Source of the DNA: Chitinophagaceae bacterium
GTDB taxonomy: Bacteria; Bacteroidota; Bacteroidia; Chitinophagales; Chitinophagaceae
Length of the DNA: 64,000 nt
Direction of reading: 5' to 3'
Assembly (NCBI GenBank): GCA_016786845.1
Contig: JAEUVB010000023.1
Span: 310,001-374,000 of the forward strand
Shown here: positions 10,201 to 18,122 of the stretch, one piece after another
Layout of the letters: the number at the start of each line of letters is the position of its first letter
Position numbering within the stretch: position 1 is the first letter of the stretch
Made by a program: the position numbers and the translations under genes
Notes under the pieces: model-generated
Told to the model about the DNA's origin: nothing
What the model saw: only the letters and a program-made list of their open reading frames with translations
Databases searched by the model: none

Positions 10201-10281
10201 TATTTCTATTATCTCGAATATACTTGTGCTTTTGAAAAAGAAAAACAAGTGCTGAAAGGAGATGTGACTTTACTAAGATAG
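7240..10281 (+). CDS. Large SprB-repeat surface protein with type B (gliding-motility) T9SS domain
   Basis: 1013 residues. Signal peptide ending at NAQ (residue 21), then a lectin/NHL-like N-terminal region of ~270 residues (FNFCFFNAVYSQCYLADNGVLSF). After this come about seven tandem SprB-type repeats, each with GxxPPYxxxWSTG and GxYxxxVTDxxGC elements. The final ~90 residues (VVPNAFSPNGDTRNDVLKV ... VFNRWGQLVF ... WDGKYKG) form the CHU_C / gliding-motility-associated C-terminal domain, a type B T9SS signal. Predicted to be displayed on the cell surface as an adhesin. It may contribute to gliding or aggregation as SprB does, but this is inference from repeats only. First gene of a three-gene run. 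Confidence 0.88.
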   Translation: MTKNLLLLLLLFSCSNLTNAQIGIDILEGPYYYMDCNSTCDTFHANFPKPLKTDQYSFLSIPYNPSTFSGTSLTLADDTFSSAIPLGFNFCFFNAVYSQCYLADNGVLSFSGLYNNAACNSNTQQTLPYFNSTFPDNAIFFMFMDVNPTLGGTIKYATLGTAPFRRFVADYQNMKIFGSTCSNNTSSYQVILYETTNEIEVQITNKVTCDANPNNYSNYATVGLQNIGASVAFTAPGKHASIFTAANEGIAIKPSGIPNYTVKWFNNAILLNTNVDSITFCPPYFPYSKLIAELTINCPFGIYTDTVVIDKHIPDIDSIIKVKPFCTGDSSGSITVYASGTNPPLTFSFNGGPYSSTNSWTGLPPGNYIVSVKNSLGCKKDSVVALLPLYSLNFVIDSLKKPTCPNNNGYITGHAVNGSPPYTIVWSNSDTGNVCDSFGVGTLVVTVTDSNGCYSVLPITIYYDSLPTLSSSITKPICGDSSGSILITVTSGHPPYQYLWSTGATTPGLQNIPSGLYTLTVTDSTGCTSTGYYFIADTLRTKTYKDSTHTTCGLNNGQAHVIPYGAVAPYTFSWQPSGQTSNPAINLPPGIHICTTADANGCLKVDTFHIDSSLAIINLISSANANCDSNNGKIFIVGVQNNIGFTTHLWSTGGGGTSRTGLAPGTYWVQTTDASGCVTVDTVVIGDDGKPHLGIVSYYPPPCYGDTTGSVTLTGFSGTAPYKYSLDGINFSSFAQINNISAGTYTIFLTDANSCLNDTVVTFLQPPPILVQANNDTVICFNDATAEININMNGGTPPLLHSLDGGNYINTLQYNGLTQGNYWLVVKDSNQCLDSTLVIVAGPPSPLEIISDIHDVPCFENYTGYIHLQLQGGWQGYQYQWSTNHSGLSLDSLDEFQTIFTVSDSLGCTLIENFEVKQELCCKAVVPNAFSPNGDTRNDVLKVLPISEVSSVKFSVFNRWGQLVFSTRDLNESWDGKYKGVDCEMDVYFYYLEYTCAFEKEKQVLKGDVTLLR

Positions 10282-10285
10282 ACGC

Positions 10286-10900
10286 ATGACCTATTTAAAA
10301 TCTTTGACCTATCGCATGCTATACTTGGTAGGTTTTTTCATTATAAGTTGCAAAGATGAAAATATCATTAAAAAGGGAAATGCCGTGATTGCGATACAAC
10401 CCTATCGTGATTTTAAACAAACAGATGCACAATTCATCCATCAGCAAATTCAAAAAGTTTACAGTCAAACCATATTGTTGCCCGGGATTGATTTACCACA
10501 GCAAGCTTATGTTCAAATTAGAAATCGATATCGGGCCGATTCATTGATCCGAATGCTTCGTGATTCAAGAGGTAAGGATACCATTTCTGTAGGACTCACC
10601 CATTTTGATATTTCTACCACAAAAAATGGAATACCGGATTGGGGTGTTATGGGGTTAGGATATAGACCCGGCCGCGCATGCGTCATTTCTACTTTTAGAT
10701 TGAAAAAGAAAAATCTCAACGAACAATTATTGAAAGTAGTCTTGCATGAAATTGGACATACCCAAAATTTACCGCATTGCGAAAATCAAAGTTGTTTGAT
10801 GAGGGATGCAGAAGGGGGTAATCCGTTGGATCAAGAAAAAGAATTTTGTACAAAATGTAAACAAGCCCTCAGACAAAAAGGCCTCCTGTTTAATGAATGA
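10286..10900 (+). CDS. Archaemetzincin-like zinc metallopeptidase, predicted lipoprotein
   Basis: 204 residues. The motif HEIGHTQNLPHC (154-165), Cys170, LM (171-172) and CTKC (188-191) matches the archaemetzincin pattern, in which three histidines hold catalytic zinc, Glu155 is the base, and four cysteines hold a structural zinc. The usual Gly of HExxHxxG is Asn161 here, although Asn can adopt the same tight turn. The N-terminus (MLYLVGFFIISC, Cys22) reads as a lipoprotein signal, so the enzyme would be envelope-anchored rather than cytosolic. It starts 4 nt after the adhesin stop, so the two are probably co-transcribed. Substrate unknown. Met11 (10316) is an alternative start. Confidence 0.82.
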   Translation: MTYLKSLTYRMLYLVGFFIISCKDENIIKKGNAVIAIQPYRDFKQTDAQFIHQQIQKVYSQTILLPGIDLPQQAYVQIRNRYRADSLIRMLRDSRGKDTISVGLTHFDISTTKNGIPDWGVMGLGYRPGRACVISTFRLKKKNLNEQLLKVVLHEIGHTQNLPHCENQSCLMRDAEGGNPLDQEKEFCTKCKQALRQKGLLFNE

Positions 10901-11183
10901 CCATAACTTATTCTCTTATATGCAAGTTCCCTTCTCAGTCAGAAAATTACTGTTAGTTATTTTGATTTTGATTGTTGATGCAAGTATATTTCTTTTGTTA
11001 GGCATAGGTCTTATGGCGCATGATGATCAAGGTGTAAACCCCGAAAGAATGACCACATTTGATCATTGGGTCAACATCGCTTTCATCACCTGGATCCTTT
11101 TAAACGGAATCGCTTTCATCTTGATCGCCTTTAGAATTTTAAAATATTATCAACTCCGTAAAAGAGATACAGATTCACATTAA
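10893..11183 (+). CDS. Small two-helix membrane protein, unknown function
   Basis: 96 residues from MNDHNLF. Two clear transmembrane segments are separated by a polar loop: LLLVILILIVDASIFLLLGIG (about 21-41) and IAFITWILLNGIAFILIAF (about 65-83). The C-terminus is basic (YYQLRKRD). No family recognised. The ATG at 10893 overlaps the 3' end of the metallopeptidase gene by 8 nt, which suggests translational coupling. A second ATG at 10920 would drop the first nine residues. The longer open frame back to 10806 lies inside the metallopeptidase gene and is not supported. Confidence 0.65.
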   Translation: MNDHNLFSYMQVPFSVRKLLLVILILIVDASIFLLLGIGLMAHDDQGVNPERMTTFDHWVNIAFITWILLNGIAFILIAFRILKYYQLRKRDTDSH

Positions 11184-11322
11184 TTCGCTAACGTTCATAT
11201 GCAAGCAACGAGGTACAGGAAAGCAGAATAAAGTTCGTTTGCCAAAACGGTGCCAACGCCACTACAGCTCAGTAGAGCGATGGTTCTGATAACATAATCA
11301 ATCACGAATCCGGTGAGCACTA

Positions 11323-11346
11323 ATTCTGAATCTTACCATTCAGAAT
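11323..11346. terminator. Inverted repeat between convergent genes, possible bidirectional terminator
   Basis: ATTCTGAAT-cttacc-ATTCAGAAT is a perfect 9-bp inverted repeat with a 6-nt loop, in the 207-bp gap between two convergent genes (stops at 11183 and 11391). The stem is AT-rich and has no long T-run, so a terminator role is uncertain. The rest of the gap shows nothing recognisable. Confidence 0.35.
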
Positions 11347-11390
11347 CAATTGATATGGTTAACAAAAAACTAAACATACAACACTAAAAA

Positions 11391-13622
11391 CTAATACACC
11401 ATCACCTCACTCACAAATAACCATGCATCCTCCCCTTCTCCCGGATTCCCCTTAGCAATCTTTCCGGCACAATTGACCTTTACTTTGAGGTAACGTACAG
11501 ATTGAGGATCTATCACAATTCCGGCATCCATCCCATCTTCGATATCCGTTTTCAATTCTGCAGCCGATTTTTGTCCCATTGATGTATAGGTTTTTCCGTC
11601 CACGCTGCCCCATACTTCTATCCCTTCAGGCAAATAAATCCAGGAGGCGATTTCGGAAAGACAATCTACTCTCACTTCTTTTACCGCCGTCATGCGCCCC
11701 AGATCAATGTTAAACGTCGGACTTTGTCCACTCCATCCCAGCCATTCAGCATTCTTACGTGGGGATTGTCCGCAGATTGCATCCAATAATTTATCCAGCC
11801 CGCCTGAATTATAGTATTTACTTGCTGGGATATCTACAGTTATTTTAGCACCAAGTGCCTGATGGATTTCAAAAGCTTGTTCGAATACATGCCCCGGCGC
11901 ATCATCTCCTTCAAAATACTGAGCGCGAAGGATACCCGATTGTTCGATATCAAAAGGCATGACAAATTTTTCACCGGCGACCAATATATGTGGATCATTG
12001 AAAGAATAATAAATCAGACCATCCTGATAAGTGGAAGTAAGTGCAACATTCACTTTAGAAGGAGAGACCGTATGGGTCATCTGCACATCATAAATCGAAG
12101 GCGCGTAATGGATTTTCATTCGGTCGAGAAATTCAAAATGCTTTTTTAAACGCTGTACAAAATCTGAGTAACCCGGCTTTTTTGTCCCGCACCAAAGTAC
12201 TTCAGACAATGCGCAAAGTCTTGTGACGGCCATATATTCCACATGATCGCTACTACCCATGTATTCTGTCCATACATTTCCCTGTGCACCCATAATATAG
12301 CCTTGTTGCTCTGCCGTCAGTGAATCCGGTATGGGATTATAACTATACACTTTCTCTACCGTAGTATAGCCACCGATAGCCAGAGGTTCGCTCTGAGCAT
12401 GGCCTTGATAATGATCGAAATAACAATGGGTACCCGGAGTCATCACTACTTTATGTTTTTGACGCGCCGCTTCAATACCACCCGCTTCACCACGCCAACT
12501 CATCACCGCTGCATTCGGAGCTAGTCCACCTTCCAGAATTTCATCCCATCCGATGATGCTACGTCCTTTACTGTTCACATAGGCATCGATCTTGCGAATA
12601 AAATAACTCTGTAATTCATGTTCGTCTTTCAAATGATGTTTCTTGATATTACCCTGACAAACTGCACATTTTTTCCATCGTGTTTTGGGGACTTCATCAC
12701 CGCCAATATGAATATACTGTGACGGGAACAGAGCCATCACTTCATCCAGTATATCCTGTAAAAAAAGAAAGGTACTGTCTTTGGTACACAATACATCATC
12801 GCTCACGCCCCAAATGGTCAACACCTCTAATGGCTTAGCATTGCAACTGTATTGGGGATAGGCCGACAGAGCACCCAAACTGTGACCCGGCATTTCAATT
12901 TCCGGAACCACGGTGATGTGACGATCTGCAGCATATTGAACCACCTCCTTCACTTCTTGTTGCGTATAGTATCCTTTTACCGGTTTACCATCCCCGACAT
13001 AAGGATTAAAATGCTTGTCCACCATGGTTTCTTTCCGCTGACTTCCTATTTCGGTAAGCTTGGGATACTTTTTAATTTCGATTCGCCATCCCTGATCGTC
13101 AGTCAGATGCCAATGAAAGGTATTCATTTTATGTAAGGCCAAAATATCAATATACTTTTTTACAAAGGATACCGGAAAAAAATGTCGACTCACATCGAGA
13201 TGCATACCACGCCATGGGAAAGCCGGTTGAGCGTCACTCAACACGATCACATCATCACCGGAACATCTTTGTTGCAACAGCGTCATAAGACCATAAAAAA
13301 TACCGGATTCATCACCACGCACAATCAGCCGGGTACCGCTTTTCTCCATCGCATAAGACTCATTGCCGGCACTCAGTTCCAACCGAATCGAATTAGCTTC
13401 GTCTCCCACGACCGGCAATGCAGAAAGACCGGCTCTTTTCATGAAGGCATTAAACACATCAACTTCATTCTTCAAGGCAGGATTTGAAAAGGAAATACTG
13501 TTGATATCCTTCCAGCTGAATGTTTGGGTTGTGGCTTGGGGTTTTGCAAAGGGGATGACTTGCTGAGTATATCCTATATAAGCGTTGAGGAGTAGACTAA
13601 CTAAAAATATGTACTGCTTCAT
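11391..13622 (-). CDS. Beta-N-acetylhexosaminidase, GH20
   Basis: 743 residues from MKQYIFLVSLLLNAYIGYTQQ, a clear signal peptide. A GH20b N-terminal domain (~40-135) precedes the catalytic barrel starting at FPWRGMHLDVSRHFFP. HIGGDEVPKTRW (about 305-316) carries the Asp-Glu pair: Asp orients the substrate acetamido group and Glu is the general acid. HLTDDQGWRIEI and PEIEMPGHSLGAL are further family signatures. The last ~150 residues resemble an F5/8 type C (discoidin) carbohydrate-binding domain. Releases terminal GlcNAc or GalNAc from chitin fragments or glycoconjugates, probably in the periplasm or outside. The frame extends to 13700, but the signal peptide fixes the ATG at 13622. Confidence 0.93.
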   Translation of the reverse strand: MKQYIFLVSLLLNAYIGYTQQVIPFAKPQATTQTFSWKDINSISFSNPALKNEVDVFNAFMKRAGLSALPVVGDEANSIRLELSAGNESYAMEKSGTRLIVRGDESGIFYGLMTLLQQRCSGDDVIVLSDAQPAFPWRGMHLDVSRHFFPVSFVKKYIDILALHKMNTFHWHLTDDQGWRIEIKKYPKLTEIGSQRKETMVDKHFNPYVGDGKPVKGYYTQQEVKEVVQYAADRHITVVPEIEMPGHSLGALSAYPQYSCNAKPLEVLTIWGVSDDVLCTKDSTFLFLQDILDEVMALFPSQYIHIGGDEVPKTRWKKCAVCQGNIKKHHLKDEHELQSYFIRKIDAYVNSKGRSIIGWDEILEGGLAPNAAVMSWRGEAGGIEAARQKHKVVMTPGTHCYFDHYQGHAQSEPLAIGGYTTVEKVYSYNPIPDSLTAEQQGYIMGAQGNVWTEYMGSSDHVEYMAVTRLCALSEVLWCGTKKPGYSDFVQRLKKHFEFLDRMKIHYAPSIYDVQMTHTVSPSKVNVALTSTYQDGLIYYSFNDPHILVAGEKFVMPFDIEQSGILRAQYFEGDDAPGHVFEQAFEIHQALGAKITVDIPASKYYNSGGLDKLLDAICGQSPRKNAEWLGWSGQSPTFNIDLGRMTAVKEVRVDCLSEIASWIYLPEGIEVWGSVDGKTYTSMGQKSAAELKTDIEDGMDAGIVIDPQSVRYLKVKVNCAGKIAKGNPGEGEDAWLFVSEVMVY

Positions 13623-13880
13623 ACTGTAAATTTCCTCAAAGAAAGTACAAAGGAAGCAGAAGTGGAAATATCTGACATTGGGTTTATGCCATGAATACAA
13701 GTGATATAATAAAAGGCTCCACCTTGTTTCGGTCTCTTTACATAATGGTTACTTTGGTAAGAAATCATTGGTAAAAAATCCTTCACTGATCTATTGCCTT
13801 TTATAGACTTTAAAAAATCTGACTATACAGAGAAAGGTTAGCCTAACTATAAACAGATTTGTTCAATCGCACCTAAAAAA

Positions 13881-15443
13881 TTATGCATGCTCACCCCAAA
13901 CCTTGCGCAAGGCATGCGCAATTTCGCCCAGGGTACAATGTTGCTCAACGGCTTCGATTACAAAAGGCATAAGATTTTCCTTAGTAGCCGCTTTTTCTTG
14001 TATCGTGGAGAGAAGAGCATTGATTATTTCCGGATCACGATTCGCTTTAAAACGGGAAAGTTGTTCAATTTGAGTTTGCTGAATGGAATCATCAATCTTC
14101 ATAATGGGTATAGAGGTCGTTTCAGCACTGACGTATTTATTAACGCCTACAATAATTTTTTCTTTACGCTCTACAGCCTGTTGGTAAGCATAGCTCGATG
14201 CAGCAATTTGTTCCTGCATGAAACCTTGCTCTACGGCACTTACCGCGCCGCCCATGGCATCTATCTTCTCGATCATCTTCCACGCTTCAGCTTCTACTTC
14301 ATTGGTGAGGGTTTCTATATAATAACTTCCGGCAAATGGATCGACGGTATCGCATATACCACTTTCTTCGGCGACAATTTGTTGTGTGCGTAAGGCAAGT
14401 CCGGCAGCTTGTTCGGTCGGCAGACTTAAAGCTTCGTCAAATCCATTGGTATGCAAACTTTGAGTACCACCTAAAGTAGCCGCCAAAGTTTGAATCGTTA
14501 CACGTACAATATTATTCATGGGCTGCTGCGCCGTCAATGTGCTGCCTCCGGTCTGGGTGTGAAATCGAAGTTTTTGTGCATCGGGATGTGTGGCCCCAAG
14601 GTCTGTTGTAATCTTGGCCCAAATGCGTCGTGCTGCCCTAAATTTCGCCACCTCTTCGAAGAGATGATTGTGTGCGTTAAAAAAGAAAGACAGTCGCTTT
14701 GCAAATACATTGATATCGAGTCCCTTCTCCAGCGCTGCTTTCAGATAGGCTTTACCATTGGCCAATGTAAAAGCCAATTCCTGCACTGCGGTACTTCCGG
14801 CCTCACGGATATGATATCCGGATATCGAAATGGTATTCCATTTTGGCACTTCACGGCTGCAATATTCGAAGATATCCGTAATCAATCGCATACTCGGCTT
14901 GGGCGGATAGATGTAGGTGCCTCGTGCAGCATATTCTTTCAGGATATCATTTTGTATGGTACCTGCAATTTTTCGGATATCCGCGCCTTTACGTTTAGCC
15001 AAAGCAATATAAAAAGCAAGTAATATAAAACCTGTGGCATTGATGGTCATGGAGGTGCTCACTTGCTCAAGATTTATTCCTTTAAACAAGCGTTCCATAT
15101 CTTCGATGGAATCTATGGCCACCCCAACCTTGCCTACTTCCCCATTGGCCATGGGATCATCGCTGTCGTAACCAATCTGTGTCGGCAAATCAAAAGCCAC
15201 ACTTAATCCGGTCACACCCTGTCCTAATAAAAAATGATATCGTTCATTCGATGCTTCCGCTGTACTGAATCCTGCATACTGTCGCATGGTCCAGGGCTTG
15301 TCTCGATACATGCCTTCATGCACACCACGGGTATAAGGAAATTCGCCGGGTCTTTCGGGCTTTACCTCTGCCTCGGTATATACTTTCTTAATCTCGATAC
15401 CGGAATCGGTAATTACTTTCTTTTCTGACATATACTTGTTCAT
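13881..15443 (-). CDS. Methylmalonyl-CoA mutase family, large (substrate) subunit without B12 domain
   Basis: 520 residues covering only the TIM-barrel acyl-CoA domain. YTRGVHEGMYRDKPWTMRQY, GFSTAEASNERYHFLLGQG, LSVAFDLPTQIGYDSDD and the FHTQTGGSTLTAQQPMNNI / GGTQSLHTNGFDEALSLPTE blocks are typical of adenosylcobalamin-dependent mutases. The C-terminal cobalamin-binding domain (DxHxxG) is absent, so a separate small subunit must exist elsewhere in the genome. Family members interconvert methylmalonyl- and succinyl-CoA, or isobutyryl- and butyryl-CoA, and the sequence alone does not choose between them. The start codon overlaps the stop of the upstream MurC-family gene (TAATG), so translation is likely coupled. 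Met5 (15431) is an alternative. Confidence 0.88.
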   Translation of the reverse strand: MNKYMSEKKVITDSGIEIKKVYTEAEVKPERPGEFPYTRGVHEGMYRDKPWTMRQYAGFSTAEASNERYHFLLGQGVTGLSVAFDLPTQIGYDSDDPMANGEVGKVGVAIDSIEDMERLFKGINLEQVSTSMTINATGFILLAFYIALAKRKGADIRKIAGTIQNDILKEYAARGTYIYPPKPSMRLITDIFEYCSREVPKWNTISISGYHIREAGSTAVQELAFTLANGKAYLKAALEKGLDINVFAKRLSFFFNAHNHLFEEVAKFRAARRIWAKITTDLGATHPDAQKLRFHTQTGGSTLTAQQPMNNIVRVTIQTLAATLGGTQSLHTNGFDEALSLPTEQAAGLALRTQQIVAEESGICDTVDPFAGSYYIETLTNEVEAEAWKMIEKIDAMGGAVSAVEQGFMQEQIAASSYAYQQAVERKEKIIVGVNKYVSAETTSIPIMKIDDSIQQTQIEQLSRFKANRDPEIINALLSTIQEKAATKENLMPFVIEAVEQHCTLGEIAHALRKVWGEHA

Positions 15444-16804
15444 TAAATCATTTCATAGACCGTTTTAGCCAATTTCTCCAATCCCGGATCACGCGCACCC
15501 ATCAGGAGCAGCACATCTCCTGCATGCAATGCAGGTATCAATTTTTGGAATAAAGCAATACGGTCTTCTATGAAGTAGGCCTTTACCCCCTTTGCTTGTA
15601 AATCGCTGATCAGGTCGCCGGCAGAAATATCCTTGACTGCTGTTCCTCCTGCATAATATATTTCACTCATCCAAATCTCATCCTGAGGCCTGAGGCTTGC
15701 GGATATTTCGTCCACTAATTCTTTACGAATAAAACGCGTAGGGCCATATCCATGCGGTTGAAACCAGGCAATGAGTCTTTCGCCGACAGGCTGACAAGCT
15801 TTGATAGAAGCAGCTATTTTGGCGGGATTGTGGGCATAGTCATCGATCAAAGTGATGCCGCGTTTCACACCTAACAACTGATGGCGACGATAGATACCAC
15901 CATAAGTTTTGAGCGCTTCTGCGCATTGCATCACATTCACGCCCAACAAATGAGCGACCGCCATGCATGCCAGGGCATTCTCCATATTGTGCCGGCCTAT
16001 GGTTGGTATACTCACCGGAAATCCTTGAACCTGAAACTCTATATGAAATCCTTCCTGACGAAAATCGCTTCCATAAAATGGCGAACCTTCACCAAAGTCC
16101 TGTTGTGCATCCACTGAATATTTTACCGCCAATGGATGGGCATGGTTCACGACGAATTGCTTTTGTGTATGATTCTTGAAGGTTTGAAAAATATCAAAAA
16201 GTTCTTCAAGCTCTTTATGGTCTTTATCGATACTGAGGAGTAAGCCAATTTCCGGTTTATACTTTACCAGAGTGCCATCGCTTTCATCGGCTTCAATCAA
16301 CAACCAATCGCTTTGGCCTACAAATGCATTCCCAATTTTACCACCTTGTTGTAATGAAGCTAAGCCGGCCCCGGTAATCAATGATGGACTGACTCCATTT
16401 TCATGTAGAATATGAAAGAGCATCGCTGTGGTGGTAGACTTCCCTGAAGTTCCTGCTACGGCTATCGTTCTTTTGCTGGCACATATGGCAGCCAATAAAT
16501 CGGCGCGCAAAATAATCGGAATATTCAAGGCCCTTGCTTTCGCCACTTCGATATTCGTATCTTCAATAGCCGTTGAAATAATGACGGCTTCTGTGGCTTC
16601 GGTAATACCACTTCCATCCTGTAAATAACAGGCGATATGCTCCTGTTCCAATTGATGACGAATATGATCATTTTCGGAATGTGCAAACAAACGGTCGCTC
16701 CCGCTGATATGCTTTCCATTTCCGGCCAGGTATTGTGCAATCGCACTCATGCCCGCACCGCCGACACCGATAAAGAAGAAATGTTGTTTATTTAATATCT
16801 GCAT
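15443..16804 (-). CDS. MurC-family ligase (UDP-N-acetylmuramate--amino acid ligase)
   Basis: 453 residues. GVGGAGMSAIA (13-23) is the MurC/Mpl UDP-binding loop, GTSGKSTT (118-125) the ATP P-loop, and IEADESDGTL and GRHNMENALA follow in order, with DDYAHNPAKI and FQPHGYGPTRF near the C-terminus. MurC adds L-Ala to UDP-MurNAc, and Mpl recycles murein tripeptide. Canonical MurC has GTHGKTTT, so the Ser replacements mark this as a divergent relative. It also sits outside any division/cell-wall cluster. A cytoplasmic peptidoglycan synthesis or recycling role is likely, but I would not assign murC itself. Lies 18 nt after a small membrane-protein gene and overlaps the mutase start. Confidence 0.78.
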   Translation of the reverse strand: MQILNKQHFFFIGVGGAGMSAIAQYLAGNGKHISGSDRLFAHSENDHIRHQLEQEHIACYLQDGSGITEATEAVIISTAIEDTNIEVAKARALNIPIILRADLLAAICASKRTIAVAGTSGKSTTTAMLFHILHENGVSPSLITGAGLASLQQGGKIGNAFVGQSDWLLIEADESDGTLVKYKPEIGLLLSIDKDHKELEELFDIFQTFKNHTQKQFVVNHAHPLAVKYSVDAQQDFGEGSPFYGSDFRQEGFHIEFQVQGFPVSIPTIGRHNMENALACMAVAHLLGVNVMQCAEALKTYGGIYRRHQLLGVKRGITLIDDYAHNPAKIAASIKACQPVGERLIAWFQPHGYGPTRFIRKELVDEISASLRPQDEIWMSEIYYAGGTAVKDISAGDLISDLQAKGVKAYFIEDRIALFQKLIPALHAGDVLLLMGARDPGLEKLAKTVYEMI

Positions 16805-16822
16805 GAAGTAGAATGCTTATAA

Positions 16823-17359
16823 TCAGGGAACTAAGAGTACATGCTTAGCCTCGCGATTAATCGCTTCAATGGCAATGGCGGTTGGCATGGTTGATTCTGT
16901 GGTCAAAACATATTCCGAAAGTTGTTTCACGAATTCAGTTGCTGAAGCGCCCATTCCGATGGATGCCCCGACCCGGTTAATCATGGTAATTTCTTGTTCC
17001 ATGACGGTACGGATGGTAGACCAAACTTCATGAGATACATATAATTGCTGGGAAAGATTATGTTCAAACTCGGCCCGAATGCCTTGCACCATGGCCAATT
17101 GTACATCCTGCGCAGTAGCCTGCTGCTGATAATATCGACTGATCAGACTGGTGGGATGCATACGTTCGCAAAATATCACGAGTCTCTCATAAGCTTGCAA
17201 TCTAAGCTTTAAAGCGGAAGAAGAATTTTGTTCGAAAATGGCCAATCGTTTGCGTTCGATCTCCTTCACTAAGAATTTATTGACTATCAGGGATGTGGCT
17301 ACAAGAACGACCACAGCAGGAAGGACGTATTTTAAAATTTCAAGTATTTGCTGAAGCAT
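16823..17359 (-). CDS. Membrane-anchored helical protein, unknown function
   Basis: 178 residues from MLQQILEILKY. One N-terminal transmembrane helix (VLPAVVVLVATSLIVNKFLV, about 12-31) is followed by a basic stretch and a mostly helical soluble part (ALKLRLQAYERLVIFCERMHP ... RAEFEHNLSQQLYVSHEVW). No catalytic motif recognised. The frame is open to 17515, but that would overlap the start of the divergent gene at 17514. A TATCTTTA near-promoter also lies about 30 nt before the 17359 ATG, so the shorter form is preferred. First gene of a run with the MurC-family ligase and mutase. Confidence 0.65.
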   Translation of the reverse strand: MLQQILEILKYVLPAVVVLVATSLIVNKFLVKEIERKRLAIFEQNSSSALKLRLQAYERLVIFCERMHPTSLISRYYQQQATAQDVQLAMVQGIRAEFEHNLSQQLYVSHEVWSTIRTVMEQEITMINRVGASIGMGASATEFVKQLSEYVLTTESTMPTAIAIEAINREAKHVLLVP

Positions 17360-17513
17360 GAAACAGTTTATGTAAAAAATGAGGGCGTAAAGATACACAG
17401 AATAAAATGTTTCGATATATTTAACTTTTAGGAGTAAGGGCACATGGTACCGAAGCAATTCAGGACACGACCCGATTTCTTGTATTAACCTTTCAGCAGT
17501 AAACCGAAACGAC

Positions 17514-18122
17514 ATGATGAAAATGATTTCCCTGCTCTATTGCCTCTTCACTTGCATTTCATTGGCTTATTCCGGACCACTCACGGGCGTCTACAGTTAT
17601 TCCAAAGGCGTCAATAAAGCCGGTGCCACCATCTATCTCAATCATTTCAAAGACGACAGTGCATTTATATACATGACCGCCATTTCCGGGGCTCCGGATT
17701 TTTTAACCACTGAACTAAAATGCTTTATTCGTATACAAGGTCAGGAGGCCAGGTATCAATCTAAAGATTCCTGCGGGATCCAATTTTACTTCAGCCCTTC
17801 CCAAGTCGAATTGGTACAGCATGCTTCTTGTCCGTTTGAATACCCCACGGACGGCAAATACAAAAAGACCGGCCCCCAATTGAAAAAAGGCAGTATGCTG
17901 ATGCTCTCCTATACCGAAAAAATAGCACGCGTTGCCATGGACAGTATCTGGGCACTGGATGCCCCGCATTCCGAAGCGAAGGCAGTCATCCAACTCAAAA
18001 AAGATATGGATGTTACGATAACCGATGAATACCGGGGCTACTATCTCATCGAATTAAAATCACATAAAACCGAATTCCTCTGGGTCCATAAAAAACACCT
18101 GGTGCTGCCAAAAAAACCATGA
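17514..18122 (+). CDS. Secreted protein of unknown function with SH3-like C-terminus
   Basis: 202 residues. Signal peptide MMKMISLLYCLFTCISLAYS, then a beta-rich domain beginning LTGVYSYSKGVNKAGATIYLNHFKDDSAFIYMTA that resembles lipocalin-like or DUF-type barrels. The C-terminal ~50 residues (AVIQLKKDMDVTITDEYRGYYLIELKSHKTEFLWVHKKHL) look like a small bacterial SH3 domain. Three cysteines could form disulfides. No family named. The TGA overlaps the lpxK ATG (ATGA at 18119), so it is probably the first gene of an lpxK-rnr operon. Start is Met1 at 17514 or Met2 at 17517. Confidence 0.7.
   Translation: MMKMISLLYCLFTCISLAYSGPLTGVYSYSKGVNKAGATIYLNHFKDDSAFIYMTAISGAPDFLTTELKCFIRIQGQEARYQSKDSCGIQFYFSPSQVELVQHASCPFEYPTDGKYKKTGPQLKKGSMLMLSYTEKIARVAMDSIWALDAPHSEAKAVIQLKKDMDVTITDEYRGYYLIELKSHKTEFLWVHKKHLVLPKKP

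Noticed and set aside
14490..15023. 177-codon frame opposite the mutase gene
   Set aside because: Antisense shadow of a strongly conserved gene, with no promoter.
16823..17515. Longer form (230 residues) of the membrane protein
   Set aside because: Would overlap the divergent gene start and place a hydrophobic stretch before a near-promoter; the 17359 ATG fits better.
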